DNA of 18,928 nt, taken from positions 1 through 18,928 of the forward strand of contig PEYL01000017.1 in NCBI GenBank assembly GCA_002774415.1, written 5' to 3'. Shown here one piece after another: positions 1 to 6,921 of the stretch; the stretch's first letter is position 1; every line of letters starts with the position of its first letter. This DNA is from Candidatus Portnoybacteria bacterium CG08_land_8_20_14_0_20_40_83. GTDB lineage: Bacteria > Patescibacteriota > Minisyncoccia > Portnoybacterales > GWB1-42-6. The notes under the pieces are model-generated. The model had not been told where the DNA came from and did not search any database. It saw nothing but the letters and a program-made list of their open reading frames with translations. The translations under genes and the position numbers were made by a program.

Positions 1-1
1 A

Positions 2-91
2 GAAAGGAAAAGTCAAAGAGTTTTGGTTCGCCTCGCTGAAGCTCCGGCGAAGCGGGCCGCCTGCGGCGGCGAAATGCGCTATGCCCCGTAG
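2..91 (+). other. Possible 3' end of a reading frame, truncated at the window edge
   Basis: One plus-strand frame is open from the window edge to a TAG at 89-91 (about 29 codons). The peptide is basic, rich in Ala and Arg, and matches no domain I recognise. It is made of GC-rich repeat-like sequence, including GCCGC/GCGGC arms near 56-70, and its stop lies inside the 84-114 hairpin. It may be the tail of a gene outside the window or only a repeat. Confidence 0.2.
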
Positions 92-114
92 TAAGCTTTG
101 CTTTACTACTGGGG
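84..114. repeat. Bulged hairpin CCCC-GTAGTAA-GC / GC-TTACTAC-GGGG
   Basis: The arms CCCC, GTAGTAA and GC pair with GC, TTACTAC and GGGG around a TTT loop, with one-base bulges at 102 and 110. The flanking GGTTCGAA resembles a tRNA T-loop, but no matching stems surround it. It is an intergenic hairpin of unknown role, close to the terminator at 149-176. Confidence 0.4.
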
Positions 115-148
115 TTCGAACTATTTTAAGAATACAGCACAAAAATTC

Positions 149-176
149 AAAATCACTCCTCAAGGAGTGATTTTTT
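149..176. terminator. Bidirectional intrinsic terminator
   Basis: The 11-bp arms AAAATCACTCC and GGAGTGATTTT enclose a TCAA loop and are followed by more T residues on the plus strand. On the minus strand the stem also ends in T-rich sequence. It lies about 20 bp past the stop codon of the minus-strand gene ending at 197, so it probably ends that transcript and any plus-strand transcript entering from the left. Confidence 0.75.
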
Positions 177-196
177 AAATAATTTAAAATATATAT

Positions 197-721
197 TTAT
201 TCTTCTCCCAAATAAGTCCTTTTTTTCTTTAAAACCATAATCCCCACTAATGGCAAAACCAGCCATAAAAATTGCGCCAGCGGATCGGCAAAGAATTGTC
301 CCAGCTGCCCCAAATCACTTTGTATTCCAAGAGACAAAAATGAAATTACAACGCTTGTCAAAAAGCCGAGTTCCAAAACACCCAAAATTGCAACTTGCCA
401 GAATTTAGAACTTCCGCGGCCAGAAATGCGCAAGGTCCCGCTTAATCCCGAATGTGGCGCAACAAAAAAAATTGCCAAAATTATGGCAAAAAATAAAAAT
501 ATCTGCATGTTAACATCGGCCGTGCCCTCTGTTCCAAGAAAAACTTTCCAAGGGATGAATTTTGTAATAATCAAAGAAAGATAAGCAGACAAAATAATCA
601 GGCCTAATCTGTTTTTGCCAAGCACTATTCCAAAAGCAGCTCCTCCTGCCAAAAAAACCAAAATAAGCAGCCAGTTGCCGCCCAGATTGATACTGCTAAT
701 TATATCAGAAAAAAAACTCAT
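197..721 (-). CDS. Small multi-pass membrane protein, unknown function
   Basis: This encodes a hydrophobic protein of about 174 residues with roughly four membrane segments: two near the N-terminus, one in the middle (around the LFFAIILAIFF stretch) and a C-terminal pair ending in a basic KKKR tail. The layout recalls CvpA-like or other small CPR membrane proteins, but I see no diagnostic motif, so no function is assigned. The frame stays open to an ATG at 784, adding 21 basic residues encoded by repeat-like sequence. I prefer the ATG at 721, although its AGGAGG abuts the codon with no spacer and is an imperfect SD. It lies downstream of dnaJ on the same strand, separated by a hairpin-bearing gap, and a terminator follows it. 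Confidence 0.65.
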   Translation of the reverse strand: MSFFSDIISSINLGGNWLLILVFLAGGAAFGIVLGKNRLGLIILSAYLSLIITKFIPWKVFLGTEGTADVNMQIFLFFAIILAIFFVAPHSGLSGTLRISGRGSSKFWQVAILGVLELGFLTSVVISFLSLGIQSDLGQLGQFFADPLAQFLWLVLPLVGIMVLKKKRTYLGEE

Positions 722-788
722 CCTCCTAAGAAATATTGAGGCGAGGGAATTATTTCTAAAACGCTCAAACCGACGAGCGGGCATGGTA

Positions 789-863
789 TTCCGCCTTTCG
801 CGAGAGGCGGGACGAGCGAGGAGGTTTGGCGAGTAAAATTTTACACGCTGGGCAAAATTTTAC
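789..863. repeat. Intergenic hairpin and short AT repeats between dnaJ and the membrane-protein gene
   Basis: Arms CCGCCT and AGGCGG (about 791-810) form a hairpin. It is followed by the 12-bp palindrome GTAAAATTTTAC (833-844), whose last ten bases recur directly at 854-863. The style matches other intergenic repeats of this window. No gene or convincing promoter was found here. Confidence 0.4.
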
Positions 864-892
864 GTTTTTGGAAATAGTTCCCGAGCCGATAG

Positions 893-2005
893 TTATTCCA
901 GCTCCCTTTTTAATTCTTCCAGAAGCTGTTTTGCTTTTTTAGAAACTTTCCTGGGAGTTTTTATTTTAATTTTCACCAGCATGTCGCCCGAACCCCGACC
1001 ATGCAAATGCGGCATTCCCTTATCTTCCAATCGAATACGCATACCGCTTTCAATCCCTTCAGGGATTTTTAATTGGACTGCCCCCGAAAAAGTTGGTATC
1101 TCTATTTTATCACCAAGCACTGCCTGCGTAAAGCTAATTTCAAGGTTAAAATATAAATCATCCCCTTTTCTTTCAAATATTTTATGCGGCTTTACGTGAA
1201 CAATCAGATACAAATCGCCCGGCGCGCTTCCGTATAGCCCCGCTTCTCCCTGGCCTCTAAGCGAAATAACCTGCTGGTCTTGGATACCGGCCGGAATTTT
1301 TACGGAAATCGTTTTGTAATCTTTTATTCGTCCATCGCCTCCGCATTGCGAGCAAACTTTTTCCGGCTTTTTTCCGGAACCGCGGCATTCAGGACAAACT
1401 CTAACCTGTGAAAAAGAGAAAAATCCTGCGCTTCTTGTTTGTTCTATTTGACCCTTCCCTTTGCATCTTGAACAATCTTTGATTGCGCTGGCGGGCTCGC
1501 CTCCCAAGCCGCCACATTTTGGGCAAACAACGCCTTTGTAAATATTAAATTCTTTTTCAACGCCACGGGCTGCCTCTTCTAAAGTAATTTCTGCGTCAAT
1601 TGAAATATCCTGGCCTCTTTTTTTGCGCCCAGAGCCGCCGGAGCGACCCGGGACGCCCCCAAAAACTTGTTCAAATATCTCGCCCAAATTGCCAAAATCA
1701 AATTCTTGTCCTTGCCCAAAGGCATTGAAAGCGTCCGCATAACTTGAAAAGTCGCGGAAATCGTTAAAACCGGAAAATCCGCCGCCAGCCCGCGCCTGCT
1801 CAAAAGTCGCTCCAAATTTGTCATATTGGGTTCGCTTTTGAGGATCGCTTAAAACCTGATAAGCTTCGTTAATTTCCTTGAATTTTTCAGCGTCTCCGCC
1901 CTTGTCAGGATGATACTTTTGAGCAAGCTTGCGGTATGCCCGCTTGATTTCGTCAGGCGAAGCACCCCGCGACACCCCTAAAATTTCGTAATAGTCTTTT
2001 GGCAT
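893..2005 (-). CDS. dnaJ: Chaperone protein DnaJ (Hsp40), type I
   Basis: This is a co-chaperone that delivers unfolded substrates to DnaK and stimulates its ATPase in the cytoplasm. All type I parts are present in 370 residues, a normal length. The N-terminal J domain carries the catalytic HPD at 32-34 (YHPDKGG). A Gly/Phe-rich linker spans roughly 74-125. Four CxxCxGxG zinc-finger repeats lie at about 161-168, 178-185, 204-211 and 218-225. The C-terminal substrate-binding beta domain follows, with a Lys-rich end. The start is the ATG before PKDYYEILG, the usual DnaJ beginning; no SD precedes it. It is the distal chaperone gene of the hrcA-grpE-dnaK cluster, separated from dnaK by a membrane-protein gene and two repeat-rich gaps, so its transcription from the CIRCE promoter is only an inference. 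Confidence 0.97.
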   Translation of the reverse strand: MPKDYYEILGVSRGASPDEIKRAYRKLAQKYHPDKGGDAEKFKEINEAYQVLSDPQKRTQYDKFGATFEQARAGGGFSGFNDFRDFSSYADAFNAFGQGQEFDFGNLGEIFEQVFGGVPGRSGGSGRKKRGQDISIDAEITLEEAARGVEKEFNIYKGVVCPKCGGLGGEPASAIKDCSRCKGKGQIEQTRSAGFFSFSQVRVCPECRGSGKKPEKVCSQCGGDGRIKDYKTISVKIPAGIQDQQVISLRGQGEAGLYGSAPGDLYLIVHVKPHKIFERKGDDLYFNLEISFTQAVLGDKIEIPTFSGAVQLKIPEGIESGMRIRLEDKGMPHLHGRGSGDMLVKIKIKTPRKVSKKAKQLLEELKRELE

Positions 2006-2040
2006 TTTTGATGAGAATTAAGAATAACTTCCCGCCATGG

Positions 2041-2217
2041 CAAAAATTTTATCAGAAAATCGAGATGAGCCGAGCGTTCAAAAATCGCGTGCTATGCCTT
2101 TGGGCCGCGCCGTTAGGCGCGGTGCATAGCGATTTTAGCGAGGCAAATCCGATTTTCTTAAAATTTTATGCCCTGGCGGCAGTCTTTTCGCCACTTTTCT
2201 GCTGCCAGAAAAGTGGC
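2041..2217. repeat. Palindromic element, copy A (about 180 bp)
   Basis: Nested inverted repeats. The outer arms at 2041-2062 and 2150-2170 share AAAATTTTA and AGAAAATCG. Inner arms AAAATCGC...TATGC pair with GCATAGCGATTTT. The apex is CCGCGCC-GTTA-GGCGCGG. A separate perfect 12-bp hairpin follows at 2190-2217 (GCCACTTTTCTG and CAGAAAAGTGGC, loop CTGC). The same layout recurs at 14531-14703 with compensatory base changes. It occupies the gap between dnaJ and the membrane-protein gene that ends at 2229. Confidence 0.75.
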
Positions 2218-2228
2218 TTAAAAAAATT

Positions 2229-3119
2229 TTAAAACTCTAAAGTCTCCTTTTCCACCATCTCTTTTTTTATATTTACCCATCCCATTTTTTTCATTATCAA
2301 AAAAATTAAATTTACCAATCCGATAGCCAGCCAGATAAAGACAAAAGCGACTGCTACCAAGCTAAAAAATACTGCAATGCCGATTCCGTAGGACAAATAT
2401 TGTTTATATGGTTTAAGGAAAAAGTTGAGCTGCTGATTGATGGTGTCATAAAGTTTGTCTTGCGCTTCTTTGGAAAAAGCAGTATCAATTAAAATTTCTT
2501 TATTCAAAACCCCAGTATTTTTTAATTCATTTATATTTACCATCGGCATACCAGGAATATTAAAAACGGACGGGATAGACTGATCCTGGATTTGACTGTT
2601 AAAAACACCAATCATTGTATTTAATACAACATTAAAAAGGGGCCTGGGAATTTTCACTTCTACGCTTAAGCGCTGGGTTGCCGGAGAAAAATATAATGCA
2701 AGAGAAACAGTCAGCGCCAAAACAATAAAAATCGCCTTAAGAGAGGTTTTTAAAATTTGACTCGGAATAATTTTAATCCTGACTTTTTTCTCCTTGATTG
2801 CCTGCCCAGCGGCCAAAATTGTAACGCCCAATCCTAAGGCTAAAACAACCAAATACGGCCATTTTATTCCAAACACAAAAAGAAAACCAACTGATATTAA
2901 CAAAAAGGCTAAAAGAGCAAAAACCAAATCATTAAATAATATAATTGCTATTCCGAATAACGCAATGACTATTATAAAAATTAACGAAGGAGCTATCCAG
3001 AAAGTTCCGTAGTTTGGCGAATCTCCGAGCAAATTTTTTCCCAAATTCAGCCAGCCCAAAAAAGAAAAAACGGTAATTAAAACTAAGAGGGCGATATAAA
3101 TAATTTTTTGTTTAGGCAT
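2229..3119 (-). CDS. Multi-pass membrane protein in the heat-shock cluster, unknown function
   Basis: This encodes 296 residues. The N-terminal half is very hydrophobic, with about five membrane segments before residue 110, and another segment lies near 125-145. A polar stretch of roughly 100 residues follows (about 148-245), and a long hydrophobic hairpin lies near 245-280 before a charged C-terminus (KKEMVEKE). The polar part, lying between membrane segments, would face one side of the membrane as a single domain. I recognise no family motif and assign no function. It sits on the same strand between dnaK and dnaJ, with repeat-filled gaps on both sides, so it may be an independent transcription unit. 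The ATG start gives a normal signal-anchor beginning (KQKIIYIALLVLI); no strong SD is present. Confidence 0.75.
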   Translation of the reverse strand: MPKQKIIYIALLVLITVFSFLGWLNLGKNLLGDSPNYGTFWIAPSLIFIIVIALFGIAIILFNDLVFALLAFLLISVGFLFVFGIKWPYLVVLALGLGVTILAAGQAIKEKKVRIKIIPSQILKTSLKAIFIVLALTVSLALYFSPATQRLSVEVKIPRPLFNVVLNTMIGVFNSQIQDQSIPSVFNIPGMPMVNINELKNTGVLNKEILIDTAFSKEAQDKLYDTINQQLNFFLKPYKQYLSYGIGIAVFFSLVAVAFVFIWLAIGLVNLIFLIMKKMGWVNIKKEMVEKETLEF

Positions 3120-3127
3120 TTTTTATA

Positions 3128-3286
3128 TTACTTTTATGCCTGCCCGCCAATAACCAAAGTGAGTAATTGATATTACAAAATTTACGTTGTTCTGCGCGAT
3201 TTACTCAATATTACCAACTAATCATTATTGGCTTTGGTAGGCGGACTGCCAAAAAAGTAACTTTGGGGCCGCCGTCAAAAGGCGGC
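3128..3286. repeat. Palindromic element, copy C, apparently interrupted
   Basis: Arms TTACTTTT (3128-3135) and AAAAGTAA (3253-3260) correspond to the 28-nt hairpin of copies A and B. The loop is opened by about 100 bp that is itself bounded by CCGCC...CCAAAG and CTTTGG...GGCGG. CTGCC occurs at both junctions (3140-3144 and 3246-3250). As in copy B, a GCCGCC/GGCGGC hairpin follows (3268-3286). Confidence 0.5.
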
Positions 3287-3362
3287 ATTTAAAAATAATA
3301 TAGTGACCACCGTCAAAAACAGCAGCCACTAATTATTTTAACATAGATAAATCGGCTAGACT

Positions 3363-3501
3363 ATGCGCCCGCGCGGAGCGCGGGCGCATCAATGAATCAC
3401 CCTGCGGCAAGCCGCAGGGTATCCAAGAACAAGTGATTGTATTGAAAACCTACGGTTTTCAAACTTTCCCTTCAAGGACACCCCGTGGCAAGACCACGGG
3501 G
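3363..3501. repeat. Row of four hairpins downstream of dnaK
   Basis: Four inverted repeats lie in 139 bp: ATGCGCCCGCGC/GCGCGGGCGCAT (3363-3389), ACCCTGCGGC/GCCGCAGGGT (3399-3420), GAAAACC/GGTTTTC (3444-3460) and CCCCGTGG/CCACGGGG (3481-3501). All stems are perfect. None is followed by a clear T-run on the minus strand, so they are not canonical terminators for dnaK. They could protect the dnaK mRNA 3' end or be REP-like mobile repeats. No gene was found in 3120-3519. Confidence 0.8.
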
Positions 3502-3519
3502 AATACCTAGTTCAAAAAA

Positions 3520-5397
3520 TTATTTCTTTTCTTCAAACTGGCCTTCAATTGTGCCATCATCTTTCTTTTTGTCGTCTTTTTTTGGTTGCTCTCCGCCTTT
3601 TGCCTGCTCGGCTTGAGCTTTATACATCTGCTCCCCGATTTTTTGCACCGCCTGGCTAAGTTCGTCCATCGCCTTTTTTATGGCGGAATCATCATTTCCA
3701 TCTTTAACTTTTTTAAGTTCAACTAATTTATCTTCAATTTCTTTTTTGTCTTGGCTAGAAACTTTTTCTCCAAATTCACGCAAAGTTTTTTTGGTTGTGT
3801 AGATTAAGGCATCTGCTTGGTTACGTAAATCAATAACTTCTTTATGTTTCCTGTCCTCGGTTGCGTGGACTTCTGCTTCTTTTTTCATCCGCTCAATTTC
3901 TTCTTTTGAAAGTGCAGAAGTATCTTTTATTGTAATATTCTGCGTTTTCCCTGTTGCCTTGTCTTTTGCCGTTACGGTCAAAATGCCATTGGCATCGATA
4001 TCAAAAGTGACTTCGATTTGCGGCAGACCTCGGGGCGCGGGCGGAATCCCATCCAAAATAAACCTTCCAAGGGTTCTGTTATCCTGGGCCATCGACCGCT
4101 CACCCTGCAAAACATGAATTTCAACCGAGGGCTGGCTATCCGAAGCAGTTGAAAAAATTTGGCCTTTTGATGTCGGAATAGTCGTGTTACGCTCAATCAA
4201 TGGCGTAGCAACTCCGCCCAAAGTTTCAATTCCAAGAGTCAGAGGCGTCACATCAAGCAGCAAAACCTCTTTCATGTCGCCCCCAAGCACCGCTCCTTGG
4301 ATTGCCGCGCCCAAAGCCACGCATTCCATCGGATCAACCCCTCTTTCAATTTTTTTACCGACATAATCTTCAACAAATTTTTGGACAATCGGCATTCTGG
4401 TCGGCCCCCCAACCATTATGATTCTCGTAATATCGGCCGGAGTCAGTTTGGAGTCAGAAAGTGCAGTCTCCAGCGGACCGCGGCATTTTTCAATAATCGG
4501 CTTTATCAATTCTTCTAGTTTTGCGCGCGTTATTTTCATGGTTAAGTGTTTCGGTCCCGAAGCGTCGGCGGTAATAAATGGTAAATTAATATCGGTTTCC
4601 AAAGTTGAACTTAACTCAATTTTTGCTTTTTCCGCCGCCTCTTTTAAACGAACCATCGCCATTCTGTCTCCTCTTAAATCAATGCCTGAATTTTTTTTAA
4701 ATTCATCCGCTATATAGTTTGTCAAAACTTCATCCATATCCGTTCCGCCAAGCTGGGTGTCGCCAGATGTTGAAATAACTTCAAATACTCCTCCGCCAAA
4801 ATCCATAATTGTTACATCCAGAGTACCGCCGCCAAAGTCAAAAACCAGAATTTTTTCCTCTTTACCTGCTTTATCTATTCCATAAGCCAAGGCAGCGGCT
4901 GTCGGCTCATTTATGATTCTGACAACTTCCAATCCCGCAATCGCTCCCGCGTCTTTTGTTGCCTGGCGCTGAGCGTCATTGAAATACGCCGGCACGGTTA
5001 TAACTGCCTTTTCAATATGAGTACCCAAATACGATTCAGCGTCGCGCTTTATTTTTTGCAAAATAAATGCAGATATTTGCTGGGGTGTATATTCTTTACC
5101 GGCTTGCCCTGAGCCCTGAGCGTTAGTCGAACGGGTCAAAGGGACCTTAACTTTGTAATCCGTTCCCATTTTGCGCTTGATAGCGGTGATTGTTCCTTCC
5201 GGATTTGTCACTGCCTGGCGTCTGGCCGGCTCGCCGACCAAAAGTTCGCCGTCTTTCCCAAAAGCGACATAAGACGGAAACGCTTTCCCTCCCAAGGTTG
5301 TGCCCTCGGCCGATGGAATAATGGCGGGTTTCCCGCCTTCCACCACTGCCGCGGCTGAATTAGATGTTCCTAAATCAATTCCGATAATTTTTGGCAT
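3520..5397 (-). CDS. dnaK: Chaperone protein DnaK (Hsp70)
   Basis: An ATP-driven chaperone that binds exposed hydrophobic segments and cycles with DnaJ and GrpE in the cytoplasm. At 625 residues its length is normal. The nucleotide-binding domain shows the phosphate-1 motif IGIDLGTSNS (5-14), the phosphate-2 motif FDFGGGTLDVT (187-197) and the adenosine motif GGPTRMP (330-336). The interdomain linker (VLLLDVTPLTLG) starts near 378, followed by the beta-sandwich and helical lid. The tail is Lys/Asp-rich and ends GQFEEKK. Residues 86-99, between YKVKV and GKEYTPQQISA, are extra compared with the usual family spacing and are encoded by repeat-like DNA (see findings). No SD precedes the ATG. It lies 171 bp downstream of grpE, and that gap is filled by an AT-rich inverted repeat. 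It is presumably transcribed from the CIRCE-controlled hrcA promoter. Confidence 0.98.
   Translation of the reverse strand: MPKIIGIDLGTSNSAAAVVEGGKPAIIPSAEGTTLGGKAFPSYVAFGKDGELLVGEPARRQAVTNPEGTITAIKRKMGTDYKVKVPLTRSTNAQGSGQAGKEYTPQQISAFILQKIKRDAESYLGTHIEKAVITVPAYFNDAQRQATKDAGAIAGLEVVRIINEPTAAALAYGIDKAGKEEKILVFDFGGGTLDVTIMDFGGGVFEVISTSGDTQLGGTDMDEVLTNYIADEFKKNSGIDLRGDRMAMVRLKEAAEKAKIELSSTLETDINLPFITADASGPKHLTMKITRAKLEELIKPIIEKCRGPLETALSDSKLTPADITRIIMVGGPTRMPIVQKFVEDYVGKKIERGVDPMECVALGAAIQGAVLGGDMKEVLLLDVTPLTLGIETLGGVATPLIERNTTIPTSKGQIFSTASDSQPSVEIHVLQGERSMAQDNRTLGRFILDGIPPAPRGLPQIEVTFDIDANGILTVTAKDKATGKTQNITIKDTSALSKEEIERMKKEAEVHATEDRKHKEVIDLRNQADALIYTTKKTLREFGEKVSSQDKKEIEDKLVELKKVKDGNDDSAIKKAMDELSQAVQKIGEQMYKAQAEQAKGGEQPKKDDKKKDDGTIEGQFEEKK
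5101..5142. repeat. Palindromic-repeat-like insert inside dnaK
   Basis: The plus strand reads CCCTGAGC then, four bases on, GTCGAACGGG. This resembles a TTCGAC..GCTCAGG-type dispersed repeat known from many environmental bacterial genomes. It encodes about 14 residues (86-99) absent from the usual DnaK alignment, and the reading frame is kept. Confidence 0.5.
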
Positions 5398-5403
5398 AAT
5401 TCT

Positions 5404-5553
5404 TTTAAATTCTAAATCCTAATATCTAAATCCTAAACAAATTCTAAATTCCAATTCTCAAAATTCTAAACTTTTTTATTTTGTGATTTGGGTTTTGGTT
5501 ATTGGAATTTGTTTAGAATTTCGGATTTCGAATTTCGGATTTATAAATTAATT
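5404..5553. repeat. AT-rich long imperfect inverted repeat between grpE and dnaK
   Basis: The left side carries repeated TCTAAATCC-like units and the right side their inverse (GGATTTCGAATTT). A perfect 11-bp pair, AAATTCTAAAC (5461-5471) and GTTTAGAATTT (5511-5521), lies towards the centre. It fills most of the 171-bp gap. I see no gene and no CIRCE copy here. It could fold in the grpE-dnaK mRNA. Confidence 0.65.
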
Positions 5554-5568
5554 TTTTTATTATGATTT

Positions 5569-6123
5569 TTATTTCCTCACCCTCACCTTTGCTACTCTCA
5601 ACAATTTGCCGTTAAGCATATATCCTTTCTGTATCTCTCCCGAAACTATTTCGCCGCTATGTTCTTGCTCTCCTTCTTCGCATTCCACCACTTCATGCAA
5701 TTGCGGATTAAATTTTTCATTAACTGATTTTATTTCTTCCAGACCATGTTTTTTTAAAACTGTGTGCATCTGATTTTTCAATGTCAGCAAGCCCTGATCT
5801 TTGGGATTTGACGCGATTGCCGCGTCAAGACTATCCAAAACAGATAAAATATCTTTCATTAAGCCTTCACCCAGTATTTTTGACCATTCGGCTAATTGCT
5901 CTTCGTTTCTGCGCTTAAAATTTGCAAAATCAGCCTGCGCTCGCTGCCAGCCGTCTAAATATTTTTGCTTTTCTACCCGGCATTCTTTTAGTTTTTTGCG
6001 CAAATTTTCAATAATTATTCTTGCATTATCCTCGTTTGCTTCATCATAAATAATGCCTTCCTCGTCTTTTGGAGGCTCGCTTTTTTTTCCTTCAATATCT
6101 TTTAATTTTTCCTCTTCCATCAT
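5569..6123 (-). CDS. grpE: Nucleotide exchange factor GrpE
   Basis: Releases ADP from DnaK and so resets the Hsp70 cycle; it acts as a cytoplasmic dimer. The 184 residues fit the family. The N-terminus is acidic and disordered, rich in Glu and Lys. A long coiled coil follows at about 35-95 (LRKKLKECRVEKQKYLDGWQ and the ADFANFKRRNEE segment). The C-terminal beta domain carries the GrpE signature, from FNPQLHEVVE to GYMLNGKLLRVAKVRV. Two adjacent Met codons open the frame, so the exact start may be one codon later. It begins 28 bp after the hrcA stop and should be co-transcribed with it. Confidence 0.97.
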   Translation of the reverse strand: MMEEEKLKDIEGKKSEPPKDEEGIIYDEANEDNARIIIENLRKKLKECRVEKQKYLDGWQRAQADFANFKRRNEEQLAEWSKILGEGLMKDILSVLDSLDAAIASNPKDQGLLTLKNQMHTVLKKHGLEEIKSVNEKFNPQLHEVVECEEGEQEHSGEIVSGEIQKGYMLNGKLLRVAKVRVRK

Positions 6124-6151
6124 AATTTATTTAATCTAAATGAATTTGGGC

Positions 6152-6859
6152 TTAAATGTCTTCTATCATCTTTTTTGCTTCTTGCACCAAAAAAATATTT
6201 CTAACATAGTTCATTCTTTTTGGGCCGAGTATCCCGATAAATCCTTTCCTATCTTTTTTTTCATAATTAGAAATAACTAAACTGCATTTTTTAAAATCCT
6301 CAATTGGATTTTCTTCGCCAATAAAAATTTCCATTTCTTCATCCAGCCGGCTGAACAAATTATTAATTTTCTTTCCAAAATAATCAAAGCCGCGCAAAAT
6401 ATCCGCCACACTTTGCGGCTGGCAAAGCTCAATGTCTTTAAGAAGAGACGAAAATCCTGCTTCGTGAAAATCCGACTCCTCGCCGAGAAATCCGCTGAAT
6501 CCCAAATTATGAGAAAAGTCCGCTAAAATTTGGGCCATCTGACGAGAAAATATATCATTATCATCAAATTTCCTCAAGTCCTTCCTGATCCGTTCCTCGT
6601 CTTTCAGATGGAGCTCCTTTTTCCCCAATAGCTTATTAACAAATAAACGATAAGCCTTTGTCGTCGGCACTCGACCGGCTGAAGTATGGGGCTGCATGAG
6701 CAAACCATCTTCGTCCAATTTAAGCATTTCTGATCTGATTGTTGCTGGACTCAAATCAAAATGATATTTTTCAACCAAAACTTGCGAAGCGACAGGTTCG
6801 CCTGTCATTTGATATTCTTTGATAATAAATTCCAAAATATTTTGCTGGCGCGTATCCAT
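6152..6859 (-). CDS. hrcA: Heat-inducible transcription repressor HrcA, short form
   Basis: Repressor that binds CIRCE and whose folding depends on the GroE or DnaK machinery, so heat stress relieves repression. The N-terminal winged helix (about 1-70) is clear: SPATIRSEMLKLDEDGLL followed by the family hallmark PHTSAGRVPTTKAYR. The C-terminal GAF-like dimer domain ends with IGILGPKRMNYVRN, matching the GPxRMxY motif of HrcA. At 235 residues it is about 100 shorter than typical Firmicutes HrcA, with the reduction in the central part. It is the first gene of the cluster. A CIRCE site lies five bases upstream of the ATG and a consensus promoter just beyond, so it is very likely autoregulated. 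Confidence 0.95.
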   Translation of the reverse strand: MDTRQQNILEFIIKEYQMTGEPVASQVLVEKYHFDLSPATIRSEMLKLDEDGLLMQPHTSAGRVPTTKAYRLFVNKLLGKKELHLKDEERIRKDLRKFDDNDIFSRQMAQILADFSHNLGFSGFLGEESDFHEAGFSSLLKDIELCQPQSVADILRGFDYFGKKINNLFSRLDEEMEIFIGEENPIEDFKKCSLVISNYEKKDRKGFIGILGPKRMNYVRNIFLVQEAKKMIEDI

Positions 6860-6863
6860 ATAG

Positions 6864-6890
6864 TTAGCAGTCTATGTGTTAGATTGCTAA
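6864..6890. promoter_or_regulatory. CIRCE operator (HrcA binding site)
   Basis: TTAGCAGTC, nine bases, GATTGCTAA. The known CIRCE is TTAGCACTC-N9-GAGTGCTAA, so each half differs at one base and the spacer is exactly nine. It lies between the -10 box and the ATG of hrcA, within the untranslated leader. HrcA itself is encoded next to it. Confidence 0.93.
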
Positions 6891-6893
6891 TCC

Positions 6894-6921
6894 ATTATAG
6901 CTCCCTGTGGATTGTTGTCAA
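6894..6921 (-). promoter_or_regulatory. Consensus sigma-70-type promoter of hrcA-grpE-dnaK
   Basis: On the minus strand, TTGACA (6921-6916) and TATAAT (6899-6894) are separated by 16 bp. Both boxes match the consensus perfectly. The CIRCE begins three bases downstream of the -10 box, so HrcA would block initiation or early elongation. Confidence 0.9.

Noticed and set aside
84..120. tRNA-like GGTTCGAA T-loop motif
   Set aside because: No T-stem, anticodon stem or acceptor stem can be built around it; the sequence belongs to a bulged hairpin.
722..784. Upstream ATG at 784 for the first membrane-protein gene
   Set aside because: The added 21 residues are basic and encoded by repeat-like sequence; the membrane protein proper begins at MSFFSDI. 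Not fully excluded.
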